Of a DNA stretch of 37,117 nt, positions 32,995 to 37,117 are shown one piece after another. The translations under genes and the position numbers were made by a program. Where the stretch lies: the NCBI GenBank assembly GCA_947588955.1, contig CANPYX010000025.1:1-37117 (forward strand). The letters are read 5' to 3'. Source of the DNA: an uncultured Oscillospiraceae bacterium. Lineage in GTDB: Bacteria > Bacillota > Clostridia > Oscillospirales > Oscillospiraceae. The notes below the pieces were generated by a model. It saw only the letters and a program-made list of their open reading frames with translations. It ran no database searches and had not been told where the DNA came from. Position 1 is the first letter of the stretch. Each line of letters starts with the position of its first letter.

Positions 32995-33909
32995 ATGGCA
33001 ATTACCGCCGCAGATGTAAAGAATCTTCGTGAGATGACCGGCGTCGGCATGATGGACTGCAAGAAGGCCCTTGCCGCCACCGACGGTGATATAGACAAGG
33101 CAGTTGAATGGCTGCGCGAGAAGGGCCTTGCCGCCGCCCAGAAGAAGGCGGGACGCATCGCCGCCGAGGGCGTGGCGTATGCCGCCGTCATTGACGGCGT
33201 GGGCGTGTGCGTTGAGGTCAACGCCGAGTCCGACTTTGTCGCGAAGAACGACGTGTTTGTGGATTACGTCCACCAGGTAGCCGCCGTCATAGCCCATGAC
33301 GGTCCCGCCGACTTGGACGCGCTTATGGCCTGCAAGTACCCCGATTCCCAGCTCACCGTCAAGGAGGCGCAGAATGAGAAGGTACTGGTGATCGGCGAGA
33401 ACATCAACGTCCGCCGCTTCGCCCGCTTTGCTGACGGCGTCTCCGTCCCCTACGTCCACATGGGCGGCAAGATCGGCGTCATCGTCAACCTGAAGACCGA
33501 CCTGCCCGCCGAGAAGGTGGAGACCGTGGGTAAGGACGTGGCAATGCAGATCGCCGCGCTCAATCCCCGCTTCTGGGACAAGAGCCAGGTGGGACAGGAT
33601 ACCCTGGACGAGGAGAAGAAGATACTCATGGCGCAGATGGCCAACGACCCCGCCATGGCAAATAAGCCTGAGCAGGTCCGCGAGCGCATAGTCATGGGCA
33701 AGATGGGCAAGTTCTACGCCGAGAACTGCCTCCTCCAGCAGGAGTTTGTCAAGGACAACACCATGACCGTGGAGAAGTATATCGCCTCCGCCGCCAAGTC
33801 CATGGGCGGAAACGTGACCTTTGCCGACGCTGTCCGCTTTGAGAAGGGCGAGGGCATTGAGAAGCGCCAGGACGACCTGGCAGCCGAGGTCGCCAAGCTG
33901 GTAAAATAA
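32995..33909 (+). CDS. tsf: Elongation factor Ts
   Basis: A 304-residue EF-Ts, the nucleotide exchange factor of EF-Tu. The N-terminal UBA-like domain (DVKNLREMTGVGMMDCKKAL) and the TDFV-type block (VNAESDFVAKND) that touches EF-Tu are intact. AGAGGAGGATAAG lies before the ATG. It shares a transcript with rpsB and ends in a strong terminator. Confidence 0.98.
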   Translation: MAITAADVKNLREMTGVGMMDCKKALAATDGDIDKAVEWLREKGLAAAQKKAGRIAAEGVAYAAVIDGVGVCVEVNAESDFVAKNDVFVDYVHQVAAVIAHDGPADLDALMACKYPDSQLTVKEAQNEKVLVIGENINVRRFARFADGVSVPYVHMGGKIGVIVNLKTDLPAEKVETVGKDVAMQIAALNPRFWDKSQVGQDTLDEEKKILMAQMANDPAMANKPEQVRERIVMGKMGKFYAENCLLQQEFVKDNTMTVEKYIASAAKSMGGNVTFADAVRFEKGEGIEKRQDDLAAEVAKLVK

Positions 33910-33926
33910 AATCCATTCGACATCAC

Positions 33927-33959
33927 ACCCCTGAGCGTTCGCTCAGGGGTATTTCTTTT
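33927..33959 (+). terminator. Terminator of rpsB-tsf
   Basis: ACCCCTGAGC (33927-33936) pairs with GCTCAGGGGT (33941-33950) around 4 bases, followed by ATTTCTTTT. Confidence 0.9.
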
Positions 33960-34025
33960 GGGGAATTAAGGATAAAGCGGCATCATCACATCATTTGACG
34001 TCATATACATTTTTAAACAAATCCC

Positions 34026-34054
34026 TTGAATTTTCGCGGGGCTTGTGGTAATAT
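34026..34054 (+). promoter_or_regulatory. Promoter of the SLH-domain protein gene
   Basis: TTGAAT (34026-34031), 17 bases, TAATAT (34049-34054), about 100 bases before the start. It is a moderate sigma-A match. The transcribed leader includes the G10 tract at 34118. Confidence 0.6.
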
Positions 34055-34117
34055 GCATATGTAACCGATAAATACGCTCCCGCCAGACAACGGGAACGCC
34101 CCCTCCCAGATTTTTCC

Positions 34118-34127
34118 GGGGGGGGGG
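34118..34127 (+). repeat. Run of ten G in the SLH gene leader
   Basis: Ten consecutive G lie 27 bases before the ATG. CGCCCCCTCCC upstream (34098-34108) can pair with the run to form a hairpin. Homopolymer runs of this length are prone to slippage, which could change hairpin strength or promoter-to-site spacing. Confidence 0.7.
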
Positions 34128-34154
34128 TGTATTATTTTCTAAGGAGGAAGAACC

Positions 34155-37007
34155 ATGAATAAAGTAATTTTGAAGCGGGTTCTTGTGACCCTTCTGGCGG
34201 CGTGTATGGTGACCGTCCTGATCCCCAACGCCCTTCCGGGCGTCCGGGCAGATGAGGAGCATACCCACCCTGACGACACTGCGGACACAAAGTGGGTCCC
34301 GCTGACGTTGGAGAAGAAAGGCGAAGGCGAAAAGGATGTGCTCAAGGCTGGGGATACTCCCATATCCGACAACAAGCTCCCCGAAGGGCACTATTACCTG
34401 GCGGAGGACATGACTCTGTCAAACACTACTACGGAGGGAGGCTTTGCTCTGCACTTCGTCGGCACGTCCGTGCTGTGCCTGAACGGGCACACCCTGACCG
34501 GCAGGGTTTACGGCGACAGTAATTGCGATCTGACGGTCTGCGACTGCGGGGAGGGCGGGACCATCACCCGTAATAGCTCTTCCGCTGTCTACATCCAAAA
34601 TGACGGCATCTTCCGTCTGGTCAGTGGGACGTTGAGCAGCAGCGAAGACGGAAACAGTAACGACTGGAATGTGTACGTTATGCCCAGAGGAACATTTGAG
34701 ATGCTTGGCGGAACGGTGGACGCTCCGAAGCAGAACGGTGTGGCTGGAAGCGGTACAATAGTGATTTCCGGCGGCACTATCTCCTCAGGCTATGACGCGG
34801 TCCAAGCGAACGGTAATTTTACCCTCTCCGGGTCACCCGTCCTTATCGGCGGTGAGGCGAAAGATTCCGCCAGTATCTTCCTGGGCACGGGCATACTCAT
34901 CACCCTGAAAGACTTTACCGGCGCGCCGAACGGTCAGCCCTACACTGTGCGCACCCCCGATACCTCGGTACACCAATTCGCCGAGGGAGCGGTCAGCGAT
35001 GACGCCGACTCCTTCGTGCCCAAGACCGCAGGCCTCGTGACGGAGTACCGGGCGGACGGTCAGCTCTGGTTCACGCAGCACCAGCACCAATGGGACGAGG
35101 GCTGGACCTACAACGACACGGAGCATTGGCACGTCTGTCTTGGCGCCGGGGCGTGCGACGTGGGCAAAAATGAAGCGGCGGCGCATACCGCCGACCCGGA
35201 TGATTGGCAGGTTGATGAAGAAACCGATCAGCATTACAAAACGTGTTCGGTCTGCGGCGCGGAGTTCAGCCGCGCCGACCACGAGTGGGTCAAGGGAGCA
35301 GTAGCAGACGGTGTGCGCGTTGACACCTGCGAGACGTGCGAGGCAACCCGCACGGTGACTCTCTACGGCATTTCCGGCAAGGTTATTACGGGGGAGAATG
35401 AAGATCCCGTCAACGGCGCGAGCGTGGAGCTCAAGCAGGGAAAAAACACGGTCGCCACGGTCACCACCGATGAAAACGGCGCGTATTCCTTCCCCGGAGT
35501 GGAGCCCGGCGTCTACAACGTGGTGGTCACCGCCGGGGACAAGGCCATGACTATCCTGGTGACCGTCTCCGGCTCCGACTTGCAGTATCAGAACATAGTG
35601 ATACCCCAGAGCAATGTGAGCTCCGAACTTAATGTGAGCGGCACTTCCGCTCCCGACATAGTGGTGGGTGGACTACAGGAGGAAGCGGTCGAGTGGGCGG
35701 AAAACAATGCCTCCGTCTCTTTCACAATGAGCATCACATATAAGAACCTGGTCTACAGCGGCGACGAGGAAGCCGTCAATATCAATAAGGAGGTCCGGGA
35801 GAAGTTCACCAACACCGAGAGGAGTGAAGTGGAGCTCCAATACTTCCAAATCGATGTGGAAAAAGAGGTAAAAGACAGCGGCGTGACCAGCACCCCAAAG
35901 AAAATTGAAGAGACCAACAACGTCCTTACCATCGTCATTCCCTACTCCATGGGCGGCAGGACCAACGTTGCTGTCCACCGCTACCATAACGAAAAAGTCG
36001 AAGCCCTCAAAAGGCTCTGGTCAAAACCATCCGAGACAACGGACGGGACCTTCTGGGCTGATCTTGAGCACAACCTGATCTACATTTACGCCAACAAATT
36101 TTCCACTTATGCCATTAGCTCCACCAACGGAAACAACGTCGCCGAGAAGAACCCTGAACCCGAACCGGAGGCGCCCTTTGTGCCTACCTACTACACGCGA
36201 ATAGTGGAAAGCAAGAACGGCAAGGTGACGGCAGGTTTCGCATATTCTGTGGCAGGCGGCAGGGTGACCCTGACCGTGACGCCAGACGAGGGCTATGTTC
36301 TGGATTCTCTCACCGTCACCGACAACACCGGCAAGGAGGTTGAGTACAGGGACAACGGAGACGGGACGTACACCTTCACCATGCCCTATGGCGGCGTGAC
36401 GGTAACGGCGGCGTTTAAGCTCAAGCCCTGCGACGGCGGAGACGACTGCCCGTCTCACAGTTATACCGATGTGGACATCAGCGAGTGGTATCACGACGGC
36501 GTGGACTACGCCATTAGGAACGAGCTGATGACCGGCAAAGCCGAGGGCATCTTCGACCCCGACGGCGTCACCACCCGCGCGGAAATGGCAGGTATCCTCT
36601 GGAACCTTGAGGGTCAACCGGTTGTCAACTACTTAATGACCTTCACCGACATACACGAGGGCAAGTGGTACACCGAGGCTATCCGCTGGGCGGCAAGTGA
36701 GAAAATCATCTCCGGCTTCGACGACGGCACTTTCAAGCCTGAGGACGCCATTACCCGTGAGCAGATGGCGCTGATCCTCTGCCACTATGCCGAGTACAAG
36801 GGCTATGACACGGCCAAGCTTGCGGACCTCACCGGCTACACCGATGCCGATAAGGTGAGCAGCTGGGCGGCTGACGCAATGCAGTGGGCTGTCGCAGAGG
36901 GTCTCATCGGGGGCACAAGCAGCACTACCATCAGTCCATCCGGCGACTCCACCCGCGCCCAGGCAGCGACCGTCACCAAGTACTTCTGCGAGAACATTGT
37001 GAAATAA
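34155..37007 (+). CDS. S-layer-homology surface protein
   Basis: A 950-residue secreted protein. The signal peptide (MNKVILKRVLVTLLAACM..., cut near GVRA/DEEH, about residue 32) is followed by a beta-strand-rich stretch with beta-helix-like repeats (about 90-260). A region with CxxC-like pairs (TCSVCG, CETC) covers about 310-400. Then come a carboxypeptidase-regulatory/Cna-B-like domain (SGKVITGENEDPVNGASVEL, 406-480), a bacterial repeat domain (about 680-755), and three SLH domains at about 770, 830 and 895. SLH domains bind pyruvylated wall polymers, so the protein is displayed on the wall. AAGGAGG is 8 bases before the ATG. Ligand unknown. Confidence 0.85.
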   Translation: MNKVILKRVLVTLLAACMVTVLIPNALPGVRADEEHTHPDDTADTKWVPLTLEKKGEGEKDVLKAGDTPISDNKLPEGHYYLAEDMTLSNTTTEGGFALHFVGTSVLCLNGHTLTGRVYGDSNCDLTVCDCGEGGTITRNSSSAVYIQNDGIFRLVSGTLSSSEDGNSNDWNVYVMPRGTFEMLGGTVDAPKQNGVAGSGTIVISGGTISSGYDAVQANGNFTLSGSPVLIGGEAKDSASIFLGTGILITLKDFTGAPNGQPYTVRTPDTSVHQFAEGAVSDDADSFVPKTAGLVTEYRADGQLWFTQHQHQWDEGWTYNDTEHWHVCLGAGACDVGKNEAAAHTADPDDWQVDEETDQHYKTCSVCGAEFSRADHEWVKGAVADGVRVDTCETCEATRTVTLYGISGKVITGENEDPVNGASVELKQGKNTVATVTTDENGAYSFPGVEPGVYNVVVTAGDKAMTILVTVSGSDLQYQNIVIPQSNVSSELNVSGTSAPDIVVGGLQEEAVEWAENNASVSFTMSITYKNLVYSGDEEAVNINKEVREKFTNTERSEVELQYFQIDVEKEVKDSGVTSTPKKIEETNNVLTIVIPYSMGGRTNVAVHRYHNEKVEALKRLWSKPSETTDGTFWADLEHNLIYIYANKFSTYAISSTNGNNVAEKNPEPEPEAPFVPTYYTRIVESKNGKVTAGFAYSVAGGRVTLTVTPDEGYVLDSLTVTDNTGKEVEYRDNGDGTYTFTMPYGGVTVTAAFKLKPCDGGDDCPSHSYTDVDISEWYHDGVDYAIRNELMTGKAEGIFDPDGVTTRAEMAGILWNLEGQPVVNYLMTFTDIHEGKWYTEAIRWAASEKIISGFDDGTFKPEDAITREQMALILCHYAEYKGYDTAKLADLTGYTDADKVSSWAADAMQWAVAEGLIGGTSSTTISPSGDSTRAQAATVTKYFCENIVK

Positions 37008-37017
37008 GTGCTCAATG

Positions 37018-37043
37018 AGGGCGGGACCACGGTCCAGCCCTCA
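37018..37043 (+). terminator. Hairpin after the SLH gene
   Basis: GAGGGC (37018-37023) pairs with GCCCTC (37038-37043), enclosing a GGACC/GGTCC helix. No T run follows. It overlaps the 20-base repeat by 3 bases. Confidence 0.55.
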
Positions 37044-37060
37044 GACTGTAGACAAACACC
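37041..37060 (-). repeat. 20-base repeat, copy 2
   Basis: Exact reverse complement of 527-546. It is bordered by the hairpin at 37018-37043 and by a 9-bp hairpin (37057-37065 with 37073-37081) that shares its last four bases. Confidence 0.6.
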
Positions 37061-37117
37061 GCCCCTCGGCTTGGGGCGGTGTGCTGTTCTGTATATTCCG
37101 AAAAATGACCCTGCTAA

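Overview
The window looks like chromosome from a GC-rich anaerobic Firmicute of the clostridial/Oscillospiraceae type. Evidence: AGGAGG-type ribosome sites, perfect sigma-A promoters, a dgt-dnaG-rpoD-ymxH block, a PRC-barrel sporulation-type protein, and many Clostridia-associated small families (DUF5658, DUF1292, DUF3789, DUF6088). This is inferred from gene content only; no rRNA is present.

Left part (1-5107): scraps of dead genes, including the N-terminal part of a tyrosine recombinase; a DUF5658 membrane protein; a YefM-YoeB toxin-antitoxin pair with a promoter/operator; and two minus-strand surface genes of lower GC (a 530-aa prepilin-like protein and a 450-aa secreted protein). Upstream of the prepilin gene is a 400-base leader full of helices. 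Next to it, at 5111-5436, is the most interesting feature of the window: a segment bounded by exact 18-bp inverted repeats, carrying a consensus TTGACA-N16-TATAAT promoter and two terminators, and abutting a tyrosine recombinase gene (5441-6331). This is the layout of an invertible promoter. As written it points away from the prepilin gene (OFF); after inversion it would transcribe the structured leader and the surface genes (ON).

Mobile region (about 6500-15410): a cluster of phage/ICE type without visible transfer genes. It holds an XRE regulator, a LexA/S24-like repressor divergent from an ImmA/IrrE-type protease, a zinc-ribbon protein, a sigma-like HTH protein behind an RBS-masking hairpin, about 400 bases of non-coding and probably structured DNA, a metallophosphoesterase, an unknown protein coupled to MazF, a DUF3789 protein, an excisionase-like protein, and a 409-aa integrase ending beside tRNA-Ser(CGA). 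An AbiE-type module with a gutted toxin gene sits between a truncated int copy and the intact int.

Right part (15600-37117): housekeeping genes. In order: thyA-folA; a likely 6S-like RNA and DUF1292 on the minus strand; a small secreted protein; a class A penicillin-binding protein; the str operon (rpsL-rpsG-fusA-tuf, minus strand, with an extra tuf promoter); dgt-dnaG-rpoD; a ymxH-like gene overlapping a membrane-anchored GH26-like hydrolase; rpsB-tsf; and a 950-aa S-layer-homology protein with a ten-G tract in its leader. Modular hairpin repeats recur after several genes (17048, 21015-21195, 26946-27022), and an exact 20-base repeat occurs in inverted orientation at 527 and 37041.
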